Source: Variovorax sp. DXTD-1
GTDB lineage: Bacteria; Pseudomonadota; Gammaproteobacteria; Burkholderiales; Burkholderiaceae_C
Assembly: GCF_003984625.1 (NCBI RefSeq)
Contig: NZ_RWKH01000004.1
Location: forward strand, 62,001-126,000
Length of the DNA: 64,000 nt
Reading direction: 5' to 3'
Shown here: positions 47,919 to 56,443 of the stretch, one piece after another
Numbering within the stretch: the first letter of the stretch is position 1
Layout of the letters: every line of letters begins with the position of its first letter
Made by a program: the position numbers and the translations under genes
The notes under the pieces: generated by a model
Databases searched by the model: none
What the model was told of the DNA's origin: nothing
Seen by the model: the letters and a program-made list of their open reading frames with translations, nothing else

Positions 47919-48560
47919 TTACCTGTTGGGCTGCGGCGTGATGCGCAGGTAAGGCTTCACTGCCTTGAAGCCCTTGGGAAAGCGCTCCGCCAGTTCGGCC
48001 GGGTCCTGGATGCTCGGGATGATGACCACGTCGTCGCCGTCCTTCCAGTTCACGGGCGTGGCCACCTTGTGGCTGTCGGTGAGCTGCAGCGAATCGATCA
48101 CGCGCAAGATTTCGTCGAAATTGCGGCCGGTGGAGGCCGGGTACGTGATGGTCGCGCGAATCACCTTCTTCGGATCGATGATGAACACGCTGCGCACCGT
48201 GGCCGTGGCCGATGCGTTGGGGTGAATCAGGTCGTACAGGTCGGCCACCTTGCGGTCGTGGTCGGCCACGATCGGAAAGTTCACCGTGGTGTTCTGCGTC
48301 TCGTTGATGTCGCCGATCCATTCCTTGTGCTTGGTGGCCGGGTCGACGCTCAATGCAATGGGCTTCACGCCGCGCTTGGCAAATTCGCCCGACAGCGCCG
48401 CGGTCTTGCCGAGCTCGGTGGTGCAAACGGGCGTGAAATCGGCCGGGTGCGAGAAGAACACCACCCATGAATCGCCGGCCCATTGATAGAAATCGAGGGG
48501 GCCTTCGCTGGAATCCTGGGTGAAATTGGGTGCTGTGTCGCCGAGTCGCAGGGTCGCCAT
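47919..48560 (-). CDS. lsfA: 1-Cys peroxiredoxin LsfA-like (Prx6 group)
   Basis: A 213-residue peroxiredoxin with the peroxidatic Cys in FTPVCTTELG (about residue 47) and the Prx6-type C-terminal domain (VATPVNWKDGDDVVIIPS). No resolving Cys is apparent, so it is of the 1-Cys type. LsfA of Pseudomonas is a sulfate-starvation-induced protein of this type and length (about 212). The gene heads the leftward run to sbp-cysTWA, which fits that regulation. An AAGGAG site precedes the ATG. Confidence 0.88.
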   Translation of the reverse strand: MATLRLGDTAPNFTQDSSEGPLDFYQWAGDSWVVFFSHPADFTPVCTTELGKTAALSGEFAKRGVKPIALSVDPATKHKEWIGDINETQNTTVNFPIVADHDRKVADLYDLIHPNASATATVRSVFIIDPKKVIRATITYPASTGRNFDEILRVIDSLQLTDSHKVATPVNWKDGDDVVIIPSIQDPAELAERFPKGFKAVKPYLRITPQPNR

Positions 48561-48614
48561 GGTCGCTCCTTGGATGGGATGGGACCTGGGATTGTGCGAA
48601 CGCCTGCTTCAATG

Positions 48615-48659
48615 CCAAACGAATATCTACTTGTTTGGTTATGGCGTTTTTCGCATAAC
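48615..48659 (-). promoter_or_regulatory. Dyads upstream of lsfA (candidate LysR-type activator site)
   Basis: CCAAAC (48615-48620) pairs with GTTTGG (48633-48638), and GTTATG (48638-48643) pairs with CATAAC (48654-48659). On the minus strand TAGATA lies between them and the gene as a weak -10 with no good -35, as expected for an activator-dependent promoter. A CysB-like regulator would be the natural candidate, but none is encoded in the window. Confidence 0.45.
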
Positions 48660-48688
48660 GACCGCCCGGCGCGGTCATTTGGCGGACG

Positions 48689-49603
48689 CTAGTACATGCC
48701 GGTTTCACTGCCGTGCAGGTGCTCGGCCAGGAAGTCGATCAACCGCCGCACCGCCGGCACCAGCGCCCGCCGCGCTGGAAAAACCATGTGTGCAATGACG
48801 GCCGGAGGCCCCCACTCGGGCAGCACTCTCGCCAGCCGGCCCGCTTCCACGTCGTCACGGCACATGTAGCCGGGCAGCAGGGTTGCGCCCGCACCCTCGA
48901 GCACGGCCAGTTGCAGCGTCGCGAGATCGTCCGCCACATAGCGCGGTGTATGAACGTGCGTATAAATCTCGCCATTCGGGCCTTCGAGCCGCCATTCGCT
49001 GCGTCCCTCGGCGTTGGCCGACATGGCCGCGGTCTGGAGCCGCACCAGGTCGGCGGGCGTTTTCACCGGCCCCTGGCGTTTCAGCAAGTCCGGCCTCATC
49101 ACCAGCACCGCGCGGCTCGTTCCCAAGACCTTGGCCACGAGCGTGGTGCTGTCCTCGATGGCCGGACGCACGCGCAAGGCGATGTCGATGCCCTCCTCGA
49201 TCAGGTCGACCGGCCTGTTCATCACCCGCAGATCGATGCGCACGCCGGGGTAGCGCTCCATGAACTGCGGCAGCAACCGGCCCAACCCGCTGTGCGCGAT
49301 TGAAATGGGGCAGCTCAGCCGCACCGTGCCGCTCGGCTCCGTCTGCACCTGCGCCACGGCCTCCGCCGCCGCCTGCGCTGCGTCGCGCATGGCCGCCGAA
49401 TGCCTCAGGTAGATCTCGCCCGCCGGCGTGAGCGAAAGCCGCCGCGTGCTGCGCTGCATGAGCTGCACACCCAGCCGCTCCTCGAGATCAGCCACGCGGC
49501 GCGACAGCCGTGACTTGGGAATGCCGAGCGCGCGGCTTGCCGCGGCAAAGCCGCCCCGCTCCGCCACTTCAGCGAAAAAAACCATATCGTTCAGGTCTTG
49601 CAT
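48689..49603 (-). CDS. LysR-family transcriptional regulator
   Basis: A 304-residue LysR protein of the CrgA/AaeR-like group. The N-terminal winged HTH reads FFAEVAERGGFAAASRALGIPKSRLSRRVADLEERLGV (cut here in sense), and the effector domain starts near residue 90 (PSGTVRLSCPISIAHSGLGRLLP). It is divergent from the azoreductase gene across 130 bases and probably regulates it. The ATG at 49603 gives the standard MQDLNDMVFFAEV start; an ATG 12 codons upstream is possible. Confidence 0.9.
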   Translation of the reverse strand: MQDLNDMVFFAEVAERGGFAAASRALGIPKSRLSRRVADLEERLGVQLMQRSTRRLSLTPAGEIYLRHSAAMRDAAQAAAEAVAQVQTEPSGTVRLSCPISIAHSGLGRLLPQFMERYPGVRIDLRVMNRPVDLIEEGIDIALRVRPAIEDSTTLVAKVLGTSRAVLVMRPDLLKRQGPVKTPADLVRLQTAAMSANAEGRSEWRLEGPNGEIYTHVHTPRYVADDLATLQLAVLEGAGATLLPGYMCRDDVEAGRLARVLPEWGPPAVIAHMVFPARRALVPAVRRLIDFLAEHLHGSETGMY

Positions 49604-49650
49604 GCCTTCATTGTCCTGCAAATAGAACGATGTAGGCAAATTTCACCCAC

Positions 49651-49679
49651 TTATCAAAGAATCGCATCAAAAATAGAAT
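49651..49679 (+). promoter_or_regulatory. Predicted sigma-70 promoter of azoR
   Basis: TTATCA (49651-49656) and TAGAAT (49674-49679) are separated by 17 bases; they match 4 of 6 and 5 of 6 consensus positions. ACGATGT (49627-49633) and ACATCGT (49684-49690) form a 7-base inverted repeat flanking the promoter and could serve the divergent LysR regulator. Confidence 0.55.
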
Positions 49680-49733
49680 TCTCACATCGTCGGCCACTTT
49701 TGAGCGTCGACCACCACACGAAAGCGATTCACC

Positions 49734-50381
49734 ATGAAACTGCTCCACGTCGATTCCAGCATCCTGAGTACCAACTCGACCTCCCGCCTCCTCACGGCCG
49801 AGATCGTGGCCGCTTGGAAAGCCGCGCATCCGGACACCACGGTCGAATATCTCGACCTCGCCGTGAACACTCCGCCGCATTTCAGCGCCGATGCGCTGGG
49901 CATCAAGACGGGCGTGCAGGCCCAGCCGACCGAAGCCCAGCAGCGCGAAAACGAACTCTCCGAAAAGCTCGTGAGCCAATTCCTCGCCTCCGACGTGATC
50001 GTGGTCGGCGCGCCGCTGTACAACTTTTCGATTCCGACCCAGCTCAAGGCCTGGATCGACCGCCTCGCCCAGATCGGCCGCACCTTCAAGTACACCGACA
50101 AGGGCCCCGTGGGCCTGGCCGGCGGCAAGACCGTGATCGTGGCGTCCAGCCGCGGCGGCGTCTACTCGACCACCGAAGGCGGCCGGGCACTGGAGCATCA
50201 AGAGAGCTACCTGACGGCGATCTTCGGCTTCTTCGGCGTTACCGACGTGCGCTTCGTGCGCGCCGAAGGCCTGGCCATGGGTGACGCACCCAAGGCCGCC
50301 GCGCTGGCTTCTGCGCGCGCCGACATCCTCACGGCGACGGCCGAAGCCGCGAACCAGAAGGACGTGGCACAAGCTGCCTGA
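49734..50381 (+). CDS. azoR: FMN-dependent NADH-azoreductase
   Basis: A 215-residue flavodoxin-like oxidoreductase that reduces azo compounds and quinones with NADH. The FMN-binding opening [18 protein letters not shown] and the segment [19 protein letters not shown] are the AzoR hallmarks, with GGVYS near residue 143. It is divergent from a LysR gene, a common arrangement, and ends at a strong terminator. Confidence 0.94.
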   Translation: MKLLHVDSSILSTNSTSRLLTAEIVAAWKAAHPDTTVEYLDLAVNTPPHFSADALGIKTGVQAQPTEAQQRENELSEKLVSQFLASDVIVVGAPLYNFSIPTQLKAWIDRLAQIGRTFKYTDKGPVGLAGGKTVIVASSRGGVYSTTEGGRALEHQESYLTAIFGFFGVTDVRFVRAEGLAMGDAPKAAALASARADILTATAEAANQKDVAQAA

Positions 50382-50394
50382 GCCTCGCTCGCGT

Positions 50395-50427
50395 CAAAAA
50401 AAGCCGCTCCCAGGAGCGGTTTTTTTC
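50395..50427. terminator. Bidirectional terminator after azoR
   Basis: CCGCTCC and GGAGCGG pair around two bases, flanked by an A-run and a seven-T run. It serves azoR and, in the other direction, the convergent flavin reductase gene. Confidence 0.93.
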
Positions 50428-50454
50428 ATGCGTGCCCGATGACTGATCGGTGCA

Positions 50455-51012
50455 TCAGACGGCCGAGTGGGTCTTGATCCAGGCGACGTACTTGTCCATC
50501 CACCCCTGCAGGAACTTCTTCGTTCCCTCGTTGCCGATGTGGCCCTTGTCGTCGAACAGGCCGTCCTTGAACTGCAGGAATATCTCCGGCGAGCCCATCG
50601 TCGGAACGTCCAGGTAAGCCAGCACGTTGCGCAAATGCTGCTGCGCCAGCGCGGTGCCGGTCGCGCCCACGGAGATGCCCACCACGGCGGCAGGCTTGCC
50701 GCCCCAGGCACTCTGCCCATACGGCCGCGACGCATGGTCGATCGCGTTCTTCAGCACGCCGGGGAACGAGCGGTTGTATTCGGGCGTTACGAACAACAAG
50801 CCTTGCGCTGCCGCAATCTCGGTTTTCAGCCGCTTCACCGAAGCCGCCGGGTTGCCGTCGTCGTCCTGGTTGTACAGGGGCAGATCGTCGATGCGCAAAT
50901 GCTCGAAGGTGAAGTCCGACGGTGCAAGGTGCGCCAGCGCAAGGGCCAACTTGTGGTTGTACGAATCCTTGCGAAGGCTGCCGACGATCACGGCAATTCG
51001 GGTCTGGCTCAT
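50455..51012 (-). CDS. NADPH-dependent FMN reductase (ChrR/YieF-like quinone reductase)
   Basis: A 185-residue flavodoxin-fold reductase. IAVIVGSLRKDSYNHKLA is the phosphate-binding loop for FMN and TPEYNRSFPGVLKNAIDH the flavin-contact motif typical of YieF/ChrR enzymes that reduce quinones, chromate and flavins. The ATG at 51012 is chosen because it starts the first strand; the frame is open 30 codons further. Convergent with azoR. Confidence 0.9.
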   Translation of the reverse strand: MSQTRIAVIVGSLRKDSYNHKLALALAHLAPSDFTFEHLRIDDLPLYNQDDDGNPAASVKRLKTEIAAAQGLLFVTPEYNRSFPGVLKNAIDHASRPYGQSAWGGKPAAVVGISVGATGTALAQQHLRNVLAYLDVPTMGSPEIFLQFKDGLFDDKGHIGNEGTKKFLQGWMDKYVAWIKTHSAV

Positions 51013-51189
51013 GAATGAAGCTCCTTGATGAGTGAAGGGAATCCAGATGGCGAAAATCATTATGCGAAGCGCCCAAGACCTTTTCCAGAAAAGCTCTTCC
51101 ATCGCGCCCGCCTTTTCGGCTCCCCAAGCAGGCGCTTTGAATCGAAGGCATCATCGTCCCGGTCCTTTCGACCCCAGGAGCAAAGCACG

Positions 51190-52122
51190 ATGAGATTCTT
51201 GATGGTGGGTGCCGGCGCACTCGGCGGTTATTTTGGCGGCCGTTTGCTGGAGGCGGGACGCGATGTGACCTTTCTGCTGCGCCCCCGGCGCGCGGCGCAA
51301 ATCGAGAAGACAGGGCTGGTGGTCCAGAGCCCGTTCGGCAACCTGCAATTGCCCTCGCCGCCGCAGGTGCTGGCTGAAGACATCAAGGCGCCGTTCGACG
51401 TGATCGTGGTCGGCAGCAAGGCCTACGACCTCGACTCGACCATGGAGTCGTTCGCACCGGCGGTCGGGCCGAACACGGTCATTCTTCCCCTGCTCAACGG
51501 CATGAATCACATCGAGCGCCTGGTCGCCCGCTTTGGCGACGAGCGCGTGCTGGGCGGCCTTTGCATGATCTCCGCCACGCTGGACGACGAAGGCCGCGTG
51601 CTGCATCTCAACGACATGCACGGCCTGAGCTACGGCGAGCGCGCGGGCGGCCGTTCGGCCCGCGTCGATGCCATTGCAGCCCAGTTCGCCGGCGCGAAGT
51701 TCGATGCCACCGCAAGCGAGACCATCTCGCAGGACATGTGGGAAAAGTGGGTCTTCATCGCCTCGGCAGCCGGCCTCACGAGCCTGATGCGAGCTTCCAT
51801 TGGCGACATCGCGAGCGCGGGCGGCCAGGACGTGGCGCTTGCGATCTTCGATGAATGCTGCGCCATTGCCGCGCACAACGGCTTCGCGCCGCGCCCCGCA
51901 GCCATCGAGCGCGGCCGCGCCATCATGACGGCGCCGGGCTCGCCGATGACCGCATCGATGTACAAGGACATCGTGCGCGGCGCGCCGGTCGAGGCGGACC
52001 ACATCGTGGGAGACCTGCTCGGCCGCGCACCGGCAGGCCGTTCGCCGATTCCTTCGGTGCTGCGCATCGCCTACATTCACCTGAAAGCCTACGAGGCGCA
52101 GCGCGCCCGCCAAGCCACCTGA
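51190..52122 (+). CDS. 2-dehydropantoate 2-reductase family protein
   Basis: A 310-residue NADPH-dependent reductase of the PanE/ApbA group. The Rossmann motif GAGALGGYFGGRL is at residues 7-19, the NGMNH segment is near 103, and the catalytic Lys lies in WEKWVFIASAAGL. PanE makes pantoate for CoA synthesis, but many genomes carry several paralogues acting on other 2-keto acids. It lies 13 bases before an Asp/Glu racemase-family gene, unlike pan operons, so a catabolic or detoxifying role is as likely. Confidence 0.88.
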   Translation: MRFLMVGAGALGGYFGGRLLEAGRDVTFLLRPRRAAQIEKTGLVVQSPFGNLQLPSPPQVLAEDIKAPFDVIVVGSKAYDLDSTMESFAPAVGPNTVILPLLNGMNHIERLVARFGDERVLGGLCMISATLDDEGRVLHLNDMHGLSYGERAGGRSARVDAIAAQFAGAKFDATASETISQDMWEKWVFIASAAGLTSLMRASIGDIASAGGQDVALAIFDECCAIAAHNGFAPRPAAIERGRAIMTAPGSPMTASMYKDIVRGAPVEADHIVGDLLGRAPAGRSPIPSVLRIAYIHLKAYEAQRARQAT

Positions 52123-52135
52123 CGAGGGTTCCCCG

Positions 52136-52858
52136 ATGACCGACGCCATCGCTTTTCTCCACACTGCACAGGTTCATGTGCCAACCTTCGAGCGCCTCAC
52201 CCGCGAGATTGCGCCCGAGCTGGAGGTGCGCCACCTGGTAAGGGAAGAACTGCTGCACGAAGCCCGCGCCTCCGGCATCGACAACCCGAAGTTGGCCGGG
52301 CGCGTGCACGACGCCATGCGCGAGGCTGCATCCGACGGCGCCGCCGTGGTTGCATGTACCTGCTCCACCATCGGAGGCATTGCGGAAAAAACCGCGACGG
52401 GCGGCGCCTTCACCGCCCAGCGCATCGACCGCGCCATGGCCGAGCGTGCGGTGCGCGCCGGTCCGCGCGTGCTGATTGCGGCAGCGCTCGAAAGCACCCT
52501 GGAGCCCACCACCGCGCTGATTCTTTCAACCGCGGCGCAGGCCGGCGCCGGTGTCAAACCGAGCGTGCTCTGGGTCGAAGAAGCCTGGCCGTACTTCGAG
52601 GCCGGCGACACCGCCCGCTACATCGAGACGCTGGCCAAGGCCATTCGCACCGCCGCTGTCGCCGCCGACGCAGTGGTTCTGGCGCAAGCCTCCATGGCGC
52701 CCGTTGCGCATGAGCTCGCGGACCTTGGGATCGAAGTGCTCGCGAGTCCCGCCACGGGCGTTGCGCATGCGGTGGCAACGCTGCGCGCATCGCGCACGGC
52801 ATGGGCGGCGCAGGCCTCTGCCTTTGCGAGCCCTGCAGCCCGCGCTACTCCGATTTGA
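52136..52858 (+). CDS. Aspartate/glutamate racemase family protein
   Basis: A 240-residue protein of the Asp/Glu/hydantoin racemase fold. The first catalytic-type Cys is in VVACTCSTIGG (about residue 76). The usual second Cys region reads VLAQASMAP, with Ala at the expected Cys position, so racemisation by a two-Cys mechanism is doubtful; a decarboxylase or isomerase of the same fold is possible. It is coupled to the PanE-like gene and overlaps the halogenase-like gene tail to tail by 14 bases. Confidence 0.75.
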   Translation: MTDAIAFLHTAQVHVPTFERLTREIAPELEVRHLVREELLHEARASGIDNPKLAGRVHDAMREAASDGAAVVACTCSTIGGIAEKTATGGAFTAQRIDRAMAERAVRAGPRVLIAAALESTLEPTTALILSTAAQAGAGVKPSVLWVEEAWPYFEAGDTARYIETLAKAIRTAAVAADAVVLAQASMAPVAHELADLGIEVLASPATGVAHAVATLRASRTAWAAQASAFASPAARATPI

Positions 52859-54212
52859 GAATCGTCTCGCCCTTCAGCGCGCCCATGTCGCGGATGTTGA
52901 AGCGGTGCCGCTTCCATCCCTCCCACGTGCGGCGCATGTGGGTGATCGAGATGAAGTAGTAGAGAAATTTGAACATGCCGAGCGCCCGCCAGATCGGCGT
53001 GCCGCGATAGATGTCGCCAGCCAGCAGCGACATCAGCCCTTCTTTCACGCGGAACGGATTGCCCGGGTGCATGAACATGTCGCGGATGGTCGGATTGGTC
53101 ACGCGGTAGATGAACCACGAATACTCGCGCGGCCCCTTGCGCATCATGGCCTCGAAGTCCTTCCGCGCGGGCGCCAGCTCGGCCGGTTTGTCGAGCGCCG
53201 TGGCCACCAGTTCGGCGCCATCGAAGGCGCTGTGCATGGCCAGGTACACGCCGGACGAGAACATCGGGTCGATGAAGGTGAACGCATCGCCCAGCATCAG
53301 GTAGCGGTCGCCCGTGGCATGGGTGCTCGAGTACGAGAAGTTGCCGGTGGCGTGCACCGCATCGTCCACCAGCGTGGCGTTCTTCAGCCGGTCCACCAGC
53401 ACCGGGCACAGCGCGATGGTGTCGTAGAAAAAGTCCTTCAACGGCTTGTCGCGCGTCTTCAGGTAGTACGGCCAGCAGACCGCGCCCACGCTGGTGGTGC
53501 CGTCGGCCAGCGGAATGAACCAGAACCAGCCGTGCGGAAACCAGCAGATGCTGATGTTGCCTTCCTTCCTGCCCTCCAGCCTTTCGGCGTTGGTGAAGTG
53601 GCCGAACAGCGCGGTGCTGTTGTGGTCGGGGTTCTTTTCCTTGCAGCGGAATTTATTGGCCAGCAGCGTGTCGCGGCCCGTGGCATCGACCACGAAGCGC
53701 GCGCGCCAGCTGCGCTTGGCACCATCGTCCATTTCGGCCTGCACCCTGGCGCCGTCGGCGTCGAACGCCACGTCGCGCACCTTGCAGCCCTCGAGCGTCT
53801 CAGCACCGCGCGTGGCGGCATTGCGGAACAGCAGTTCGTCGAGCTCCGAGCGGCGCACCTGCCAGGCGGAATCGAGCGACTTGTCCCAGCCTTCGGCAAA
53901 GTCCACGTAGCTGCGATGCTCATGGTCCGGCGAGACAAACTCGATGCCGAACTTGGGCATGCCGATCTTCTCGACCTGGTCGCGCACGCCGAGCTTCTCG
54001 AAAAGCTCCACGTTGGCCGGCAACAGCGATTCGCCGATGTGAAAGCGCGGGTGATGCGCCTTTTCGAGCAGCACCACCTTGCGGCCCTGTTGCGCGAGCA
54101 GCGCCGAAATCGTCGAACCCGCGGGTCCGCCGCCGATCACGAGTACATCGCAGGATTCGTCGGCCGTCCGCGGCATGGAAGAAGCGGAAGAAGTAGCTTG
54201 AGGCGAGGACAT
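52845..54212 (-). CDS. FAD-dependent oxidoreductase of the tryptophan/phenol halogenase family
   Basis: A 455-residue flavoprotein. It has the FAD-binding GGGPAGSTISALLAQ, the family segment HIGESLLPAN and, notably, the WxWxIP halogenase motif (WFWFIP, about residue 245), which blocks monooxygenation in flavin-dependent halogenases. The later GDAFTFIDPMFSSGVYLA region matches the FAD pyrophosphate site. It stands alone among unrelated genes with no partner carrier protein or flavin reductase adjacent except ssuE and the reductase at 50455. A hydroxylase or ring-modifying enzyme is possible. The ATG at 54212 is supported by GAGG just upstream. Confidence 0.82.
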   Translation of the reverse strand: MSSPQATSSASSMPRTADESCDVLVIGGGPAGSTISALLAQQGRKVVLLEKAHHPRFHIGESLLPANVELFEKLGVRDQVEKIGMPKFGIEFVSPDHEHRSYVDFAEGWDKSLDSAWQVRRSELDELLFRNAATRGAETLEGCKVRDVAFDADGARVQAEMDDGAKRSWRARFVVDATGRDTLLANKFRCKEKNPDHNSTALFGHFTNAERLEGRKEGNISICWFPHGWFWFIPLADGTTSVGAVCWPYYLKTRDKPLKDFFYDTIALCPVLVDRLKNATLVDDAVHATGNFSYSSTHATGDRYLMLGDAFTFIDPMFSSGVYLAMHSAFDGAELVATALDKPAELAPARKDFEAMMRKGPREYSWFIYRVTNPTIRDMFMHPGNPFRVKEGLMSLLAGDIYRGTPIWRALGMFKFLYYFISITHMRRTWEGWKRHRFNIRDMGALKGETILKSE

Positions 54213-54285
54213 GCGGGGGCAAGCACCAATGTTGACAACCGCGAAGCATAGCGCGGTCGGTCGCGGCCGGATCCTCATGCCATTG

Positions 54286-55200
54286 CTATGGCGCGCCGGT
54301 CTTCGGTGCGTTCTGCAGGCTGGCCTGGGTCACGCTCGCGCCGGCGGGCACGTTGTCAGTAATCCACACATTGCCGCCGATCACGGCGCCCTTCCCCAGC
54401 GTCACCCGCCCGAGGATGGTGGCGCCGGCATAGATCACCACGTCGTCCTCCACCACCGGATGCCGCGGCAGGCCCTTCTGCAGGTTGCCCTCGGCATCGG
54501 TCGGAAATCGCTTGGCGCCCAGCGTCACGGCCTGGTAAAGCCGCACGCGCTTGCCGATGACAGCCGTTTCGCCGATCACGACGCCCGTGCCGTGGTCCAT
54601 GAAAAAACCCGCGTCGATCTGCGCACCGGGGTGAATGTCGATGCCCGTTTGCGCATGCGCCAGCTCGGCCACGATGCGCGCCAGGAGCGGCAGGTCGAGC
54701 TCGTACAGCCGGTGCGCGAGCCGGTGGTGAATCATTGCCAGCACGCCCGGGTAGCACAGCAGCACTTCGTCCACGCTGCGCGCCGCCGGGTCGCCCTGGT
54801 AGGCGGCGAGCACGTCGCTGTCGAGCAGGCGGCGCAACCCCGGCAGCGCGTTCGCAAACTGCCGAACGGCATTGGTGGCGATCTGGTCGATCTCGCTCGC
54901 GGGGCGCGGATCGTGGCGGGCGTTGAAATTCAGCTCCAGGCGCGCCTGCACCAGCAGCGCGTGCAAGGCGGTGTTCAGCGTGTGGCCAACGTAGAAGTCC
55001 TCGCTCTCGTGGCGCAACTCCGGCGGCCCAAGCCGCATGGGAAAGAGCGCCCCCTTGAGCGACTCCACGATCTGCGCAAGTGCATCGCGCGACGGAAATT
55101 CGCGCGCACCGGGCTCGCGCGAACGGCGCTGCGAGTCGCGCCATTCGTCGCGCGCGTCGTGCAGTGCGCGAACGACGTCGCTCACTTCAAAATTGACCAT
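54286..55200 (-). CDS. Serine O-acetyltransferase (EpsC/CysE type)
   Basis: A 304-residue enzyme making O-acetylserine, the carbon acceptor for sulfide in cysteine synthesis. The N-terminal helical domain (1-190) is longer than in CysE, and the left-handed beta helix follows with hexapeptides around IDIHPGAQIDAGFFMDHGTGVVIGE and the ending GGNVWITDNVPAGASV. The length fits the EpsC subgroup. The start at 55200 has a GGAGAA site. It lies after the ssu operon terminator on the same strand, so it is probably separately expressed but functionally linked to sulfur uptake. Confidence 0.88.
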   Translation of the reverse strand: MVNFEVSDVVRALHDARDEWRDSQRRSREPGAREFPSRDALAQIVESLKGALFPMRLGPPELRHESEDFYVGHTLNTALHALLVQARLELNFNARHDPRPASEIDQIATNAVRQFANALPGLRRLLDSDVLAAYQGDPAARSVDEVLLCYPGVLAMIHHRLAHRLYELDLPLLARIVAELAHAQTGIDIHPGAQIDAGFFMDHGTGVVIGETAVIGKRVRLYQAVTLGAKRFPTDAEGNLQKGLPRHPVVEDDVVIYAGATILGRVTLGKGAVIGGNVWITDNVPAGASVTQASLQNAPKTGAP

Positions 55201-55287
55201 GTTGCTTTCTCCGGGGACATGTGTAGACACACTGTAGAAGCCCCCGACGCTTGTGCCAAGAACTGAAAACCCGGTGACGCGGCAACT

Positions 55288-55318
55288 GAAAAAAGCCCGG
55301 CGCCAAGGCGGCGCCGGG
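55288..55318 (-). terminator. Intrinsic terminator of the ssu operon
   Basis: CCCGGCGCC and GGCGCCGGG form a perfect 9-base-pair stem around a five-base loop, followed on the minus strand by CTTTTTT. It is 22 bases after the ssuF stop. Confidence 0.93.
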
Positions 55319-55339
55319 TGTCGCAAGCCCGAGGGTCCG

Positions 55340-55555
55340 TCAGAGCTTTGCGATCGAAACCTCCGTGGACTTCACGAGCGCGACCACGTCGGAGCCCACC
55401 TTCAGCTGAAGCTCGTCGACCGAACGGGTGGTGATGACCGAGGTGACGATGCCCCAGGCGGTTTCGACATCGACTTCGGAAACGACGTCGCCGCGGATGA
55501 TCTCGCGGACCTTGCCCTTGAACTGGTTGCGCACGTTGATGGCTTGAATGGACAT
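55340..55555 (-). CDS. ssuF: Molbindin-like TOBE-domain protein SsuF
   Basis: A 71-residue single TOBE/Mop domain (INVRNQFKGKVREIIRGDV and the EVSI ending). Such molbindins bind molybdate or related oxyanions as oligomers. In Pseudomonas putida the ssuEADCBF operon ends in a protein of this type and size, SsuF, needed for growth on some organosulfur compounds. Here too it is last, just after ssuB, which supports the name. Confidence 0.88.
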   Translation of the reverse strand: MSIQAINVRNQFKGKVREIIRGDVVSEVDVETAWGIVTSVITTRSVDELQLKVGSDVVALVKSTEVSIAKL

Positions 55556-55612
55556 GGTATTTCTCTTTCAGATTGAAGGAAGGATTCGCGGGAATAAAAC
55601 GGCTTCTTGAAC

Positions 55613-56443
55613 TCAGATGGCCCAGCGCAGCGTGTGCGCCGAGGGCTGCAGCCAGCTGGCGTCCGTTTCCGCGGGCTCTGGTTCTCCGGCCTTCTGCAGC
55701 ACGCGGTCGAGAATGCGTTTCTCGATGGCGGCAAAGGCCGGGTCGCCCTGCGAGCGCGGCCGTGCGAGTGCGATGTTCTCGTCGAGCGCAATGCGGCCGT
55801 CCTCGATCAGGATCACCCGGTCCGCAAGCGCCACGGCTTCCTGCACGTCGTGCGTGACCAGCAGCGCGGTGAAGCGATGGCGCTGCCAGAGGTTCTCGAT
55901 GAGCCGGTGCATCTCGATGCGCGTCAGCGCGTCGAGCGCGCCCAGCGGCTCGTCGAGCAGCAGCAGCCGCGGGTGATGCACCAGCGCCCGTGCCAGCGAC
56001 ACGCGCTGCCGCTGGCCGCCTGAGAGGCGCGCCGGCCATTCGTTCTCACGGTCGGCCAGGCCCACATGCGCGAGCACTTCCTTGCCGCGCGCCTTCGCCT
56101 CGCTCGGCAAGCCCAGCGTCACGTTGTCGAGCACGCGGCGCCAGGGCAAGAGGCGCGCCTCCTGAAACATGAACCGGGTGTCGTCGTGCAAGCCGTCGAT
56201 GGCCTTGCCGTCCGTATAGAGCCCGCCCGATGTGGCCTCCTCGAGTCCGGCGATGAGCCGCAGCAGCGTGCTCTTGCCGCAACCGCTGCGCCCCACGATG
56301 GCGATGAACTGCCCCGGCTCGATGGTGAGCTGCGCGTTGCGCAGCACCTCGCGTTCGCCGTAGCGCTTGTGCAGCCCGCGCGCCTCGAGGCGCACGCCGC
56401 CGGCGATGGCTGTTTGCTGGATGTCTTTCAGAACGGCACTCAT
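55613..56443 (-). CDS. ssuB: Aliphatic sulfonate ABC transporter ATPase SsuB
   Basis: A 276-residue ABC ATPase. Walker A is GRSGCGKST, signature [15 protein letters not shown], Walker [13 protein letters not shown] and switch His in [10 protein letters not shown]. The short loop [13 protein letters not shown] is typical of the nitrate/sulfonate/taurine group. The ATG at 56443 overlaps the ssuA stop (ATGA). Confidence 0.93.
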   Translation of the reverse strand: MSAVLKDIQQTAIAGGVRLEARGLHKRYGEREVLRNAQLTIEPGQFIAIVGRSGCGKSTLLRLIAGLEEATSGGLYTDGKAIDGLHDDTRFMFQEARLLPWRRVLDNVTLGLPSEAKARGKEVLAHVGLADRENEWPARLSGGQRQRVSLARALVHHPRLLLLDEPLGALDALTRIEMHRLIENLWQRHRFTALLVTHDVQEAVALADRVILIEDGRIALDENIALARPRSQGDPAFAAIEKRILDRVLQKAGEPEPAETDASWLQPSAHTLRWAI

